A model generated the notes under the pieces. That model had not been told where the DNA came from and did no database searches. It was given only the letters and a program-made list of their open reading frames with translations. A program made the translations under genes and the position numbers. This document shows, in pieces, positions 11,144-20,945 of a DNA stretch of 49,679 bases (positions are counted from its first letter, which is position 1; the number at the start of each line of letters is the position of its first letter). Source of the stretch: Planctomicrobium piriforme (lineage in GTDB: Bacteria; Planctomycetota; Planctomycetia; Pirellulales; UBA1268); NCBI GenBank assembly GCA_945861585.1, contig CAMAVC010000015.1:1-49679 (forward strand), written 5' to 3'.

Positions 11144-13823
11144 AACCACCGACCCCATCGTCAATGTCGGAGACATGGTCGCCGTGACCGGGGCGACGGG
11201 CTATGTCGGCGGCCGGCTCGTGCCCGCGCTGCTCGAAGCCGGCTATCGGGTGCGCTGCCTGGTGCGGGAGCCGCGCAAGCTCGATTCGCGCCCCTGGCGG
11301 CATCATCCGCAGATCGAGGTGATCGCGGTCGATATCGTCGATGCGGCGGCCGTCACCGGGGCGCTCCGCGACTGCCGGGCCGCCTATTACCTCGTGCACT
11401 CGATGGTGGCCACCGGGGGCGCGTACGCGGACCGCGACCGGGAGCTTGCCGCCGGCTTCGCCGCTGCCGCGCGGGATGCCGGCGTGGCACGCATCATCTA
11501 TCTCGGGGGCCTCGGCGAGATGGGGCCCGACCTCAGCGAACACTTGCGCTCGCGCCGACAGGTCGAGCAGGAGCTCGCCTCGTGCGGCGTGCCGGTGACG
11601 ACGTTCCGGGCGGCGATGATCATCGGCTCCGGCTCGGCATCGTTCGAAATTCTGCGCTACCTCGTCGAGCGGCTCCCGATCATGATCACGCCCAAGTGGG
11701 TGACCACCGAGTGCCAGCCGGTGGCGATCGCCGACGTGCTGCACTGGCTCGTCCGCTGCCTCGCGGTGCCAGAGACCACTGGCAAGACGCTCGAGATCGG
11801 TGGGCCCGACGTGATGCCCTACCAGGAGCTGATGCGGGTGATGGCCGAAGAGCTCGGCCTGCGCCGGCGGATCATCGTGCCGGTGCCCGTGCTCACGCCG
11901 CGGCTCAGCTCGCTGTGGATCAACCTCGTCACGCCCGTCTCCTACCGGATCGCCCGGCCCTTGGCGGAAGGCTTGAAAAACCGCGTGGTCGTCACCGACG
12001 ACACCACCCAGCGGCTCATGCCGCACGAGGCCCTTGGCGTTCGCGAGTCGATCCATCGGGCGAAGATGAAGATCGATCGCCACGCCGTCGAAACTCATTG
12101 GAGCGTGGCGGGGCCCGTGCCAGGAGACCCGGCCTGGGCGGGAGGCACCGTATTCACCGACAGACGGGTCGTGGACATCGAGGCCGACCCGACGAGCGTA
12201 TACGCCGCGGTGTGCCGAATCGGGGGCGGCAACGGCTGGTATGCCGGAGACGTGCTCTGGCAGCTGCGCGGCTGGCTCGACAAGCTCGTGGGCGGCCCCG
12301 GGCTGCGACGGGGGCGACGCCATCCGGAGATGGTGGAGTTTGGCGAGGCGCTCGACTTCTGGCGGGTGGTGGGCATCGACCGCGACCGATCGCTCTCCTT
12401 GCGCGCCGAGATGAAGCTGCCGGGCGAAGCGCAGCTCGATTTTTCGATCGAAGAGCTCGACGCCGGCGCGACGCCGCCATTGACGAGGCTCGTGATGACG
12501 GCCCGCTTTCTGCCCCGCGGGCTGCTCGGCATCCTCTATTGGTATGCCGTCGTGCCGCTCCACGAATTCGTGTTCGGCGGCATGCTCAGCGGCATCCAGA
12601 AAACGGCCGAGGCGATGCAGCGTTCGAAAACCATGGCCGGCAGCGAGCCCCCGGCGGCCGAGTCTGCTCCCGGGTATGGCCGTGCGCGGCTGTGGTTGGG
12701 CATGAGCGGCGTGGGCACGATGGTCGTGCTCGCGGCGGCGGGCCTGGCCTACGGTCTGCCTGCCCGGCTGCTGCCCGCTGCGGACAAACCGCTCGGAAGC
12801 CAGGTCGCGGCGCTCGCCGGCTTCGTCCTGGCATACGCCGCCATCCACCTGCCGTTCGATCTGTTCGGCGGCTACCTGCTGCCGCGGCAGTATGGACGGC
12901 GGCATCTGCCGCTCGGGGTGTTTTGCGGAAGGCTCGCGCGGGGCGTGGGCGTCCACTCCGCGCTCATGATCCTGACGGCGGTGGTTCTCCTGTTGGCCGG
13001 CAGAACGGGAGGCGCAGCCGGCGTGATCGCCGCGACCGTGGTGCTCGCAGTCACTCTGCTCCAAGGGCGGATCGCCCTGGCCGCGGCGCTCGCCCCGCTC
13101 GACGTTACGCCGAGCCTGCCCCTTGCGGACGACGAGCCGCATCCCGGTGACTCGCCTGTCGCCGACGCGCTGCCGACGTTCATGGGCGAATCTGACGACG
13201 AGGCCTTCACCGGCGCGGTGCTGGGCGTGCTGCGGCCGCAACTGCATCTGCTGCCGATGCGCTGGCGCGAATCGCTCGATCCCGAGGCGTTTGCCGTGGC
13301 GGTGCGGCGGCGGCAGATGGCCGTGCAGACCGGGGGCTGGTGGCGCGGGCGCATGCTGGCCATCGGCTTCACGCTCGCCGGCGTCGCCCTGGCGGCGATC
13401 GTCGTCGGTGATCGGCGGCTCGCCACGGCGGAAGGAATCGTGAGCTTCAGCCTCGTGTTCACGCTGTGGTCGTTTCTCGGGCTGCTCACGCTTCCCACAC
13501 CGAGCCGTCGTGGCGTGGCCGACGTCGATCAGGCCCTCTTGGCGGCGGGCTGCCGGCGCGACACGATGGCGCGCACGATCGAGATGCTCGACGACTTCCA
13601 AGACCGCGAGCGGCAGCGGAGCTCGCTCGTGGAGGTGATCTTCCATCCGGTGCCGAGCGTGCAGTCGCGGCTCCGCGGGCCGCGGGCGGCCGGCACCGCC
13701 GGCTGCTGGGATGCCGCGCGGTCTGCGGTCTACTTGAGTGCCGCCGGCCTCGGGCTCTTGGGCCGCGCGGTGCACTGCAACTGCGGCCGCCCGTCCCTGT
13801 GGGCCTTCCTGCCGGTCGACTGA
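11136..13823 (+). CDS. NAD(P)-binding SDR/DUF2867 protein fused to a C-terminal membrane region of unknown type
   Basis: 895 residues; the ATG at 11136 overlaps the ATPase stop. Residues 1-300 are an atypical/extended SDR domain with nucleotide motif [10 protein letters not shown] near residue 18 and YYLVHSM further on. Residues ~320-500 match the DUF2867 pattern that often follows this SDR type (WWLRG-like segment [28 protein letters not shown]). The last ~390 residues add about five or six hydrophobic helices ([67 protein letters not shown]) separated by an acidic soluble segment, ending in a Cys-containing tail. I do not recognise this part, and no HExxH or other catalytic motif is seen. 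Substrate unknown. Confidence 0.85.
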
Positions 13824-13933
13824 CCGCAGCCGGCGGCTGCGGGAGTGCCTGCTCACGCAAATCTCACCGTTTCCGGCGCTGCCCGGGACCGATGTCTCAG
13901 ATAGCATCGGATGCGTGACAGCGAGGTGATGCC

Positions 13934-14740
13934 TTGCGAGTGCGTGCCCTCTTCATCTCCGACGTTCATCTTGGCTGCGGGTTTTCCCGCACGCAGGATC
14001 TGTTCGACTTTCTCGGCCGCCTCGAGCCCGACCGCCTCTACCTCGTGGGCGACATCGTGGACGGCTGGAAGCTGAAGCGGAACTTCGTCTGGACCGACAC
14101 CGCGAGCTACGTGGTCCGCCGCATCCTCGGCATGCTCAAGCGCGGCACGCGTGTGTTCTACGTGACGGGGAACCACGACGAGTTCCTGCGCGGCTTCTCG
14201 CCGCACACCTTCGGCCACATGGAGCTCGCCGACCAGTTCGTGCATGTCACGGTCGACGGCCGGCGGCTGCTTGTGATCCACGGCGACTGCTTCGACCACC
14301 TCACCCGGCACGCCCCCTGGGTGTACCACCTCGGCGACCACGCCTACACGCTCGCCCTCCATGCCAATGCCTGGCTGAATGCCGCCCGCCGCCTGTTCGG
14401 CTATCCCTACTGGTCCCTGAGCGCCACGCTCAAGAGCAAGGTCAAGCGGGCGGTGAACTTCGTCAACGACTTCGAGCACTTCGTGGCCCGACACACGCGG
14501 ATGGCCGGCTGCAGCGGCGTGGTCTGCGGCCACATCCACGTGCCCGCAATCCGGAAGATCGACGGCATCGACTACTACAACTGCGGCGACTGGATCGAAC
14601 ACTGCTCGGCCCTCGTGGAGCATCTCGACGGCCGGATCGAACTCGTGGGCATGAACAGTTTTCCACCGGCGACCGGGTATGACGAGGCCGAGACGCCGCT
14701 CCTGCCAGAATTCGCCACCTCGGCGTTCGACCTGGGCTGA
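13934..14740 (+). CDS. UDP-2,3-diacylglucosamine diphosphatase family metallophosphoesterase (LpxH-like)
   Basis: 268 residues from a TTG at 13934 with GAGG about seven bases upstream; a GTG two codons later is possible. The calcineurin-like metal-binding motifs are all present in order: SDVHLG, GDIVDGW, GNHDEF, HGDCFDH and GHIHVP. The overall pattern (VRRILGMLKRGTRVFYVTGNHD, then ALHANAWLNAARR) matches the LpxH-like subgroup, which in lipid A synthesis removes UMP from UDP-2,3-diacylglucosamine. Planctomycetes have an outer membrane and lpx genes, so this role is plausible, but paralogues of this subgroup with other substrates exist. It is followed by a strong hairpin (14752-14790). Confidence 0.85.
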   Translation: MRVRALFISDVHLGCGFSRTQDLFDFLGRLEPDRLYLVGDIVDGWKLKRNFVWTDTASYVVRRILGMLKRGTRVFYVTGNHDEFLRGFSPHTFGHMELADQFVHVTVDGRRLLVIHGDCFDHLTRHAPWVYHLGDHAYTLALHANAWLNAARRLFGYPYWSLSATLKSKVKRAVNFVNDFEHFVARHTRMAGCSGVVCGHIHVPAIRKIDGIDYYNCGDWIEHCSALVEHLDGRIELVGMNSFPPATGYDEAETPLLPEFATSAFDLG

Positions 14741-14751
14741 CGACGCGCTCC

Positions 14752-14790
14752 AGGCGTACTATGTTCACAGGTCGCCCTGTGTGAACGCCT
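14752..14790 (+). promoter_or_regulatory. Hairpin immediately upstream of the FAD oxidoreductase ribosome-binding site
   Basis: AGGCG-tactat-GTTCACAGG-tcgc-CCTGTGTGAA-CGCCT can fold into a two-part stem starting 11 bases after the phosphoesterase stop and ending two bases before GAGGA, the likely ribosome-binding site of the next gene. No T-run follows, so it is not a typical intrinsic terminator. It could be an operator, an RNA processing site or a translation-modulating stem; this is inference. Confidence 0.45.
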
Positions 14791-14803
14791 CGAGGAACCG
14801 CCC

Positions 14804-16432
14804 GTGCCCCCCTGGCGCCGCCGTGACTTCATCCGTCTGGGAAACCTCGCCGTCACCGGCACGTGGCTGGCCGGCGGCCCGGCCCGGGGCGATGCACCGG
14901 CGATCGCCACCGACGTCTGCGTCTACGGCGGCACGGCCGCGGGCGTCGTGGCTGCGGTGGCCGCGAGCCGCGAGGGCTGCCGGGTCGTGATCATCGAACC
15001 GAGCCGCTGGCTCGGCGGCATGACGGGCGGCGGCCTCAGTCACATCGACTGGGGACGCAAGGAGGCCGTCGGCGGCATGGCCCGGAAGATCCTCAAGGAC
15101 GGCGGCGACGACGCCCACTACCGATCCAGGTTTCTCGATCTCGTCCGCGAGCACGGGATCGAGGTCGTCTTCGAGCATCGCCTGGCGGACGTGCAACTGG
15201 CCGATGCGAAGATCGAGTCGATCCTGCTCGACCATGCCCCGCCCGATCCGATGGGCTGTCCGGTCGCGACGCCGACCAAACCCCGCGACCGAGCCGTCCG
15301 GGCCCGCGTCTTCATCGACTGCTCCTACGAGGGCGACCTGATGGCGAAGGCAGGCGTGTCATACACGTTTGGCCGTGAGTCGCGGGAGCAGTACGGCGAA
15401 TCGCTCGCCGGCGTCCGGCCCACCATGGCGGCCTACGAGGTCGATCCCTACCTCAGGCCGGGCGATCCCACGAGCGGCCTGCTGCCGTTGCTTCAGGACA
15501 TCGAGATGGGGCCGCTCGGCAGCGCCGACAAGCTCACGATGGGCTACGGCTTCCGCTGGAAATTCGCCTTCGAGGGAGACCGGCTGCCGCTCGATCCGCC
15601 CGCCGACTACGACCCCCGCACCTTCGAGGTCTATCGCCGGGCGTTCGCGGCCGGGATCGATCTCAACGGCCGGCGGATGCGAAAGCTCGACGTCTACGAG
15701 GTGGCCGGTGGCCGGGTGCATGCGCTCGGCGGCGGAAACCTCGCCCGCAGCCTGCTCGCCCCCACCGTCTACGGCTGCAACGCCGGCTATCCCGACGGCG
15801 ACTGGGCCGAGCGGTCGCGGATCTGGAAGTTTCACCAAAACTTCATGCGCGGGATGACCCAGTTTCTCCGCACCGACCCCTCCGTTCCCGAGAAACTCCG
15901 GCAGCTCGCCCTCACGGTCGGCTTCCAGCCCGGCGCCTTCGACGACACCGCGGGCTGGCCGCATCAGCTCTATGTCCGCGAGGCTCGCCGGATGGTGTCG
16001 GGCTACGTCGTCACCCAGAAGGACCTCGAGGGCACGACCGATCCCGAGGATTCGGTCGGCCTCGCCTCCTACGGCGTCGACGACTGGCCGTATGCGATGT
16101 TTCCGCTCGACGGCAAGGTGGCGCTCCAAGGGGGCGAGTTCTCGATGCTCTATCTCGACGAGGTCCACCGCGGCATCTACAAGATTCCCTACCGGTCGAT
16201 CGTGCCGCCCGAGGCAGAATGCCGGAACCTGCTCGTGCCGGTCTGCTGCTCGGCGAGCCACATCGCGATGACGTCGATCCGGATGGAGCCGGTGTGGATG
16301 ATCCTCGCCGAATCAGCCGGCGTGGCGGCCGCCATGGCGATCGCCGACGATCTGCCCGTCCAGGCCGTGGCCTACCCCCGGCTGCGGCAGCGGCTCGGCG
16401 AACTGGGCCAAAAGCTCGACCGGCCGGCGTGA
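14804..16432 (+). CDS. Tat-exported FAD-dependent oxidoreductase (FAD_oxidored type)
   Basis: 542 residues from a GTG at 14804, with GAGGA about seven bases upstream. The N-terminus has a twin-arginine signal (RRRDFIRLG) followed by a hydrophobic stretch and ARGDAP. A Rossmann nucleotide motif (VYGGTAAGVVAAVAASREG) is followed by EPSRWLGGMTGGGL and SHIDWG, typical of the PF12831 family. Later conserved phrases are FIDCSYEGDLMAKAGVSYTFGRES, RRMVSGYVVTQKDL, and CSASHIAMTSIRMEPVWMILAESAG near the C-terminus (here only partly quoted as separate runs). Such enzymes are abundant in Planctomycetes and are probably periplasmic. The substrate is unknown. Confidence 0.9.
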   Translation: MPPWRRRDFIRLGNLAVTGTWLAGGPARGDAPAIATDVCVYGGTAAGVVAAVAASREGCRVVIIEPSRWLGGMTGGGLSHIDWGRKEAVGGMARKILKDGGDDAHYRSRFLDLVREHGIEVVFEHRLADVQLADAKIESILLDHAPPDPMGCPVATPTKPRDRAVRARVFIDCSYEGDLMAKAGVSYTFGRESREQYGESLAGVRPTMAAYEVDPYLRPGDPTSGLLPLLQDIEMGPLGSADKLTMGYGFRWKFAFEGDRLPLDPPADYDPRTFEVYRRAFAAGIDLNGRRMRKLDVYEVAGGRVHALGGGNLARSLLAPTVYGCNAGYPDGDWAERSRIWKFHQNFMRGMTQFLRTDPSVPEKLRQLALTVGFQPGAFDDTAGWPHQLYVREARRMVSGYVVTQKDLEGTTDPEDSVGLASYGVDDWPYAMFPLDGKVALQGGEFSMLYLDEVHRGIYKIPYRSIVPPEAECRNLLVPVCCSASHIAMTSIRMEPVWMILAESAGVAAAMAIADDLPVQAVAYPRLRQRLGELGQKLDRPA

Positions 16433-16491
16433 GCGTGAGACGGTTCTGCGCAGCGCCAGCGAGCACCATCATGGCAGGGCGAGATCTGCTT

Positions 16492-18420
16492 TCAGGGCGC
16501 CGCGCCGGCGGCCTCCCGCCGTTCGGGCAGTGGGCCGCTCCACAGCCGAAAGCGATTGTCCCCGGGCTTCAGGGCCGCAAATGGTCCGGCGGTGGGCCGT
16601 TCGCCACCGGACACCAGCGGCTTGTCATAGAAATCTTTCGCCACGCGATCATCGGCCTTGCAGAGCGGAAAATCAGTTTTTTGCGGAAGCCGCAGCACGA
16701 GGTCCGTCGTCGCCGGATCAAAAGAGTGCTCGATCGCGCCCGTGGTCGTACTGCCGCCGTCGGCATCGCGGCCGCCGTTGGCAGCCTCGAGAACTTTTTT
16801 CCAGCCGGCGAACGGTTCCGGAGCCGGCTTCGGCGACGAGAAGGCCCACTTCAGCTCAGCCGGGGCGGACACGTAAAGGTTGCCGTCAAACCGACGGCCC
16901 GCGCTTCGCGTGTAGTCGGGCCGCGTCACACTAACGAGCAGGCCTGGCGCCGCGATTACGTTGTTGAAGCAGCCAATGTCCTCTGCCGACCAGTTGCCGG
17001 GGCGGCTTTTCTCGACCGAGCACTCGATCGCCGCCTTTTTCGAGCCGAGCACGAGATTGTGCAGCAGGCTCACGCTGCCGGCCTCGCGGAGCGAGATGCC
17101 CACATCGTTGTCGATGAGCACGTTGGCGGCGACGACGGCGTTGTCCTTGCCGCCGATCTCGAAGTCGATGCCCTGCTTGTTGCCGATGCTCACGTTGCGC
17201 ACGACCTGCGTCTGCACGCCGGGGCCCTGATCGCACCAGATCCCCGCCGCGCCATTGTTCCAGGCGACGAAGTTGCCCTCGATCAGCGATCGCTTCGGAC
17301 CGTGCAGTTTTATGCCGCCGCTTTCCCAGCGTTTCTTGCCGGAGAACTGCAGCGCGTTGTTGCCGATGACCACGTTCCGCCGCAGCACGACGTCTGCCGG
17401 AAAGTAGCCGGCCGTGCCGGCCCCGCCGTTGTCGAGAATCCAGTTGTCCTCGACGACGTGGTGGCCGGGAGTGCCCCGGCGCTTGCGGTCGCCGGTTTCG
17501 ATGTCCTTGTCGTCCGACCCTTCCCTGCCGATGTCGAGGCCGATGCCGGCAGCCAGTCGGATGACGTTGCGGCGGATCGTCCAGTGGTGGCCGCTTCTCG
17601 TGCCGACGGCGCCCGCCTGCTGATTCTGGGGCTTCTCCTTCATCCAGAAGTCGGTCGGATACTGATTGCCGCAGTGCTCGAAGACGAAGCCGTCGATCTC
17701 GATGTGGCCGAGCCCGCGCTCGTGCGGCGCGAAGATGCGCCGCCGGGTCGTGATCTCGACCTCGTGATCCTGCGGGCCGCCGGCCGCGAAATGGACGAAT
17801 AACCGGCGGCCGTCGCGGTCATACCACCACGTGCCCGGCTGCTGCCCCAATTCCTCGCGGTAGGGCGCCTGGCGCAGGATGGCGCCATCGACAAAGACCT
17901 GCCCGAGCGAATAGACGAGCGTGGGATCGGCCTTCGGGTTGCCGGCCCGTTCCTTGGCGAGATGCCGCTCATATTCAGGCTTGCCCTCCCGGCCCCAGGG
18001 CGTGCTCGCAAAACCGATATCGAAGGGGTTGGCACCATCCACGTGCGCGGTGTCGGTGAAGAGCGCCGGATCCACGGCCCCCGACCAGATGCCGGCCCGT
18101 TGCTGCCTCCACTCGGGCTTCCAGACCTCGGAGCCCTTGATGACGGCTTTGCGCAGCTCCGCGGAGCGAAAGATGATCGGCTTGCCGTCGGTGCCACCGC
18201 GTGGCGGCGCGACCCGCTCCCGATAGATGCCGGGGGCCACGAGCACGGTGTCGCCCGGCTGGGCCGCCTCGGCCCCGCGTTGCACCGTGCGAAACGGCGC
18301 GGCAGCCGTGCCGGCGGCCCGGTCATCGCCTGCGGGCGACACATGGATTGTCTCCGCGCGACTGGTGCTCGCGATCAGCAACCCGACGGCAAGACTCCAC
18401 TCCCACCTGCGTCCGCGCAT
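16492..18420 (-). CDS. Secreted right-handed parallel beta-helix protein
   Basis: 642 residues. A signal peptide is visible (WSLAVGLLIASTSRA, cleavage before ETIHV). The phrase IHVSPAGDDRAAGT..APFRTVQRGAEAAQPGDTV is the DUF1565/pectate-lyase-like opening typical of surface beta-helix proteins. The centre has repeated short strands with N/G turns (VVEDNWILDNGG, VVLRRNVVIGNNA, SLIEGNFVAWNNGAAGIW, VVRNVSIGNKQGIDF), as expected for stacked coils. The C-terminus includes LRLPQKTDFPLCK. Polysaccharide lyase, epimerase or binding roles are all possible. The gene converges with the FAD oxidoreductase and its 5' end faces the tRNA-derived fragment at 18457. Confidence 0.88.
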   Translation of the reverse strand: MRGRRWEWSLAVGLLIASTSRAETIHVSPAGDDRAAGTAAAPFRTVQRGAEAAQPGDTVLVAPGIYRERVAPPRGGTDGKPIIFRSAELRKAVIKGSEVWKPEWRQQRAGIWSGAVDPALFTDTAHVDGANPFDIGFASTPWGREGKPEYERHLAKERAGNPKADPTLVYSLGQVFVDGAILRQAPYREELGQQPGTWWYDRDGRRLFVHFAAGGPQDHEVEITTRRRIFAPHERGLGHIEIDGFVFEHCGNQYPTDFWMKEKPQNQQAGAVGTRSGHHWTIRRNVIRLAAGIGLDIGREGSDDKDIETGDRKRRGTPGHHVVEDNWILDNGGAGTAGYFPADVVLRRNVVIGNNALQFSGKKRWESGGIKLHGPKRSLIEGNFVAWNNGAAGIWCDQGPGVQTQVVRNVSIGNKQGIDFEIGGKDNAVVAANVLIDNDVGISLREAGSVSLLHNLVLGSKKAAIECSVEKSRPGNWSAEDIGCFNNVIAAPGLLVSVTRPDYTRSAGRRFDGNLYVSAPAELKWAFSSPKPAPEPFAGWKKVLEAANGGRDADGGSTTTGAIEHSFDPATTDLVLRLPQKTDFPLCKADDRVAKDFYDKPLVSGGERPTAGPFAALKPGDNRFRLWSGPLPERREAAGAAP

Positions 18421-18456
18421 CAGTAGTCCCCGGCCGGTAAAGCCGTTGCCTCATTG

Positions 18457-18511
18457 AATGCCGAAGGAGGGACTTGAACCCACACGCCCTTGCGGGCGGC
18501 GGATTTTGAGT
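18457..18511 (-). pseudogene. tRNA-Leu 3'-part fragment (putative attachment-site remnant)
   Basis: These 55 bases match 21257-21311, the 3' part of the intact tRNA-Leu, with three differences by eye (G to A in the acceptor stem, AA to GG at the edge of the variable arm). The match runs from two bases past the discriminator through the anticodon loop (tRNA positions ~31-83) and then stops abruptly. The D arm and 5' acceptor strand are absent, so it cannot make a tRNA. It lies in the same orientation, exactly 2800 bases from the intact copy, as expected for the displaced end of an element integrated into the tRNA gene. Confidence 0.85.
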
Positions 18512-18989
18512 GCGAATAGAACCCGCAGTCAAGTCGCTAACCCCTGAGTAGGCACGTTCGCGGTCGGCATGAAACGCTCGGGCTGCCGTAGTTCGTGGTC
18601 CGGGGCGAGGGTCTTTCGGACGCCCAGCCACGTGAAGGAGATTCCTTGAAGGTTGGATGGAAGGCCCGGCCGCCAAGACTGCTGAGAGACCGGTGGCGGC
18701 ATGGCTCGGAAAACCCCTTGGCTGGTGACGGTGTTCGGGCGCTGGGAAGCCCGATCAGCCACTGGGGCGACCATGGGGCCGCGAGGCGTACCCCACATCC
18801 CGTGGCTTGCGTTTTGTGGCCCGTCGAGCGCGCGTTGTGGCGTTGCCTGTGATTGGGGCGACATGTCCACGATTCATTTCCGTCTGAAACACTGCTGTTG
18901 TGATCTCCCGAAATTGTGTGCGGAGATGCCGCGCGTAGCATCGACTCAGAACGGAACGGAGCTCCCCTCACCCTAAGGACAGGACATTC
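18512..18989. other. Stretch without a recognisable gene, left part of the tRNA-bounded segment
   Basis: About 480 bases. Several overlapping open frames exist on both strands, for example 18701-18976 (plus, 91 codons) and 18537-19196 (minus, 219 codons). Their translations are rich in Arg, Pro, Trp and Cys, look unlike any family I know, and lack a consistent ribosome-binding site. I see no integrase motif. The last ~100 bases form the leader of the PEP-CTERM gene and include AAGGA at 18975. Confidence 0.5.
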
Positions 18990-19014
18990 ATGACAACGAG
19001 CAATACGTGTCGCA

Positions 19015-20871
19015 ATGAGTGTTCTCGCCCGAATCTGCCTCCGATTCTTCGCGTTCCGTTCGGTGTCGCCCACGCGGCGATGCCCGCCGCCCGAATCCTG
19101 TTTCGTGAATCCGTGGATCGGGTCAGTGGCGATCATCGCCATGGTGGGCCTGTGCAGCGGGTCGCAGGCGCTGGGCCAGGCGTACACTTGGAACACCGTC
19201 AGCGGTGGAAGCTGGAATCAAAACAGCAACTGGACCCCGGGGACGTCCTTCCCGAACGGGCTCAACGACACCGCCACCATCCAGCAGGATGTTTTGGGTG
19301 CCACGGCGATCGATCTCAACGCCGCGACAATGCTCAATAGGCTGACGTTTGGCGACTCGAGTGGCACGTCCCCCTACACCATTTCCCCGAACGGCGGATC
19401 GCTGACTTTCCGCGCCGCCCAGAGTTCCGGGGACGCGCCATTCATCACGTCATCGAATGGGGCGAATGCGATCACCGCCGCAATCACGTCGGACAACGCG
19501 ACGGTCAGGATCTCGAATACGGGCGGTGGAACGCTCTCGCTATCCAGCATCTCGAGCGCGCGAGGAGGCGGCTATGTCTTCTATGACACGAGCACGAAGG
19601 TCTTGGCCGGGGGTGGCATGACTTCCGTCAACGGCATCGGCAACGTGTTCGCCACTTACGCTGCGTCAGGTGCTTCGCCGCAGCACTGGGTGACGTACGA
19701 CACGGTCACTGGGGCCGTCGGTCAGTTTACGTCGTACGTCGGCTTGGTGGGGGCCACCGGTACATCGAATGTCACCCAGTTGACTAATAATAATACGAGT
19801 CTGACCGTCAGCACGACGATGAACTCCTTCCGTTGGACGACGAACAGTAGTGGCGCTACGCTCGCTCTGGGCACCAACGACATGACGATTATTTCAGGCG
19901 GCTTTCTCCGCAGTGCCCCTCCCAACCACAACACGACCATTGCGTCAACCGGCGGCAAGATCAAGACGCCCGTCGGTGTGCCTCTGACCGTGTGGCAAAA
20001 CTCCAGTAATAACATGACGTTTAACGCAGCCGTCGATGTGGATGGGCTGAACGTGTACGGACGACTCACGTTGGCCGCTACGGGATCGGCCAGCACCTTT
20101 GGCACCGGCGATATCAACGTTTTTGGAGGGGGGTCGGCCTTGACTTTTCAGTATCCTGCGCCGTCGCTGTCCAATAACGTGAACATATCGAGAGAGAGCG
20201 GCAGTCAGCTTTCGTTCAGCCCGGCGTCGGCCGGCACCATGACTCTCAGCGGCACGGTGATGGTCAATGGCATTCTCACAGGGAACGCCAACGGGGCATA
20301 CGCCATCGGCACCCTGAAAGGCTTCGGCAGCGGTACGAACACCCCGATAACCGTCCAGGCCATTTTGGCACCGGGCGATGAGGGCACGGGTACGCTTGAT
20401 TTCGGCAACAACCTCACGCTTTCGCCCAGTTCGACCTACCAAGTCGAACTTGGCGGAAACACCCCGGGCGACGGGAAGGGGTTCTATGACCAGGTCAACA
20501 TGACGCTCAGCACCGGCGCCATCACGCTGAACCCCGGTGCCGGCCTCGACATCAGCCTGGTCGACGGCTTCACTCCGATTCATAACGATGTGTTTTTCAT
20601 CCTCAACCGCGCTGACTCCGCGGTCTGGACGACGACGTTCGCCGGGCTGGACGAAGGTGCCTCCGTCACGTTCGGCGGCGGCGCCTACAGCGGCTCCATC
20701 ACCTACCTGGCGGACTGGACCGGATTGCAGTCGACAAGCACCTTGACTGGCGGAAACGATGTGGCCATTTTCAACGTGATTGCCGTTCCCGAGCCCTCGA
20801 CGATCGGCATGGCCCTCGCCGGTCTGGCCTGCGGCGGCTACACGATGTTCCGCCGTCGCAAGCGAGCCTGA
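19015..20871 (+). CDS. PEP-CTERM sorting domain protein with autotransporter-like beta-helix repeats
   Basis: Up to 618 residues. The C-terminus is a textbook PEP-CTERM signal: VPEPST, a hydrophobic helix, then RRRKR. The body (FGDSSG, ANNxT-like Ser/Thr/Asn/Gly-rich strands, ILAPGDEGTGTLDFG, YQVELGGNTPGDG..YDQV) resembles the PEP-CTERM/autotransporter-associated repeats of secreted adhesin-like proteins. A signal peptide ends near QALGQA, before YTWNTVSGG. The start is uncertain: ATG 19015 gives a long arginine-rich lead, while a GTG at 19105 (residue 31) would put the signal peptide at the N-terminus. A well-placed ATG with AAGGA at 18990 is in another frame. No exosortase gene is in the window. 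Codons such as AAT AAT AAT suggest foreign origin. Confidence 0.85.
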   Translation: MSVLARICLRFFAFRSVSPTRRCPPPESCFVNPWIGSVAIIAMVGLCSGSQALGQAYTWNTVSGGSWNQNSNWTPGTSFPNGLNDTATIQQDVLGATAIDLNAATMLNRLTFGDSSGTSPYTISPNGGSLTFRAAQSSGDAPFITSSNGANAITAAITSDNATVRISNTGGGTLSLSSISSARGGGYVFYDTSTKVLAGGGMTSVNGIGNVFATYAASGASPQHWVTYDTVTGAVGQFTSYVGLVGATGTSNVTQLTNNNTSLTVSTTMNSFRWTTNSSGATLALGTNDMTIISGGFLRSAPPNHNTTIASTGGKIKTPVGVPLTVWQNSSNNMTFNAAVDVDGLNVYGRLTLAATGSASTFGTGDINVFGGGSALTFQYPAPSLSNNVNISRESGSQLSFSPASAGTMTLSGTVMVNGILTGNANGAYAIGTLKGFGSGTNTPITVQAILAPGDEGTGTLDFGNNLTLSPSSTYQVELGGNTPGDGKGFYDQVNMTLSTGAITLNPGAGLDISLVDGFTPIHNDVFFILNRADSAVWTTTFAGLDEGASVTFGGGAYSGSITYLADWTGLQSTSTLTGGNDVAIFNVIAVPEPSTIGMALAGLACGGYTMFRRRKRA

Positions 20872-20898
20872 CGCAGCGAAGGTAATCTGATTTCAACG

Positions 20899-20945
20899 CG
20901 AGGGGAGCAGGTCGCCATCACGGGCCTGCTCCCCTCGGTGTTTTC
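20899..20945 (+). terminator. Rho-independent terminator after the PEP-CTERM gene
   Basis: A perfect 13-bp stem (CGAGGGGAGCAGG at 20899-20911 with CCTGCTCCCCTCG at 20925-20937) with a 13-base loop begins 27 bases after the stop and is followed by a short TTTT. This is the clearest intrinsic terminator in the window. Confidence 0.8.

Noticed and set aside
18537..19196. Candidate integrase-like frame (219 codons, minus) next to the tRNA fragment
   Set aside because: I looked for tyrosine-recombinase motifs (R..HxxR..Y) because of the island geometry; none are present and the sequence looks random.
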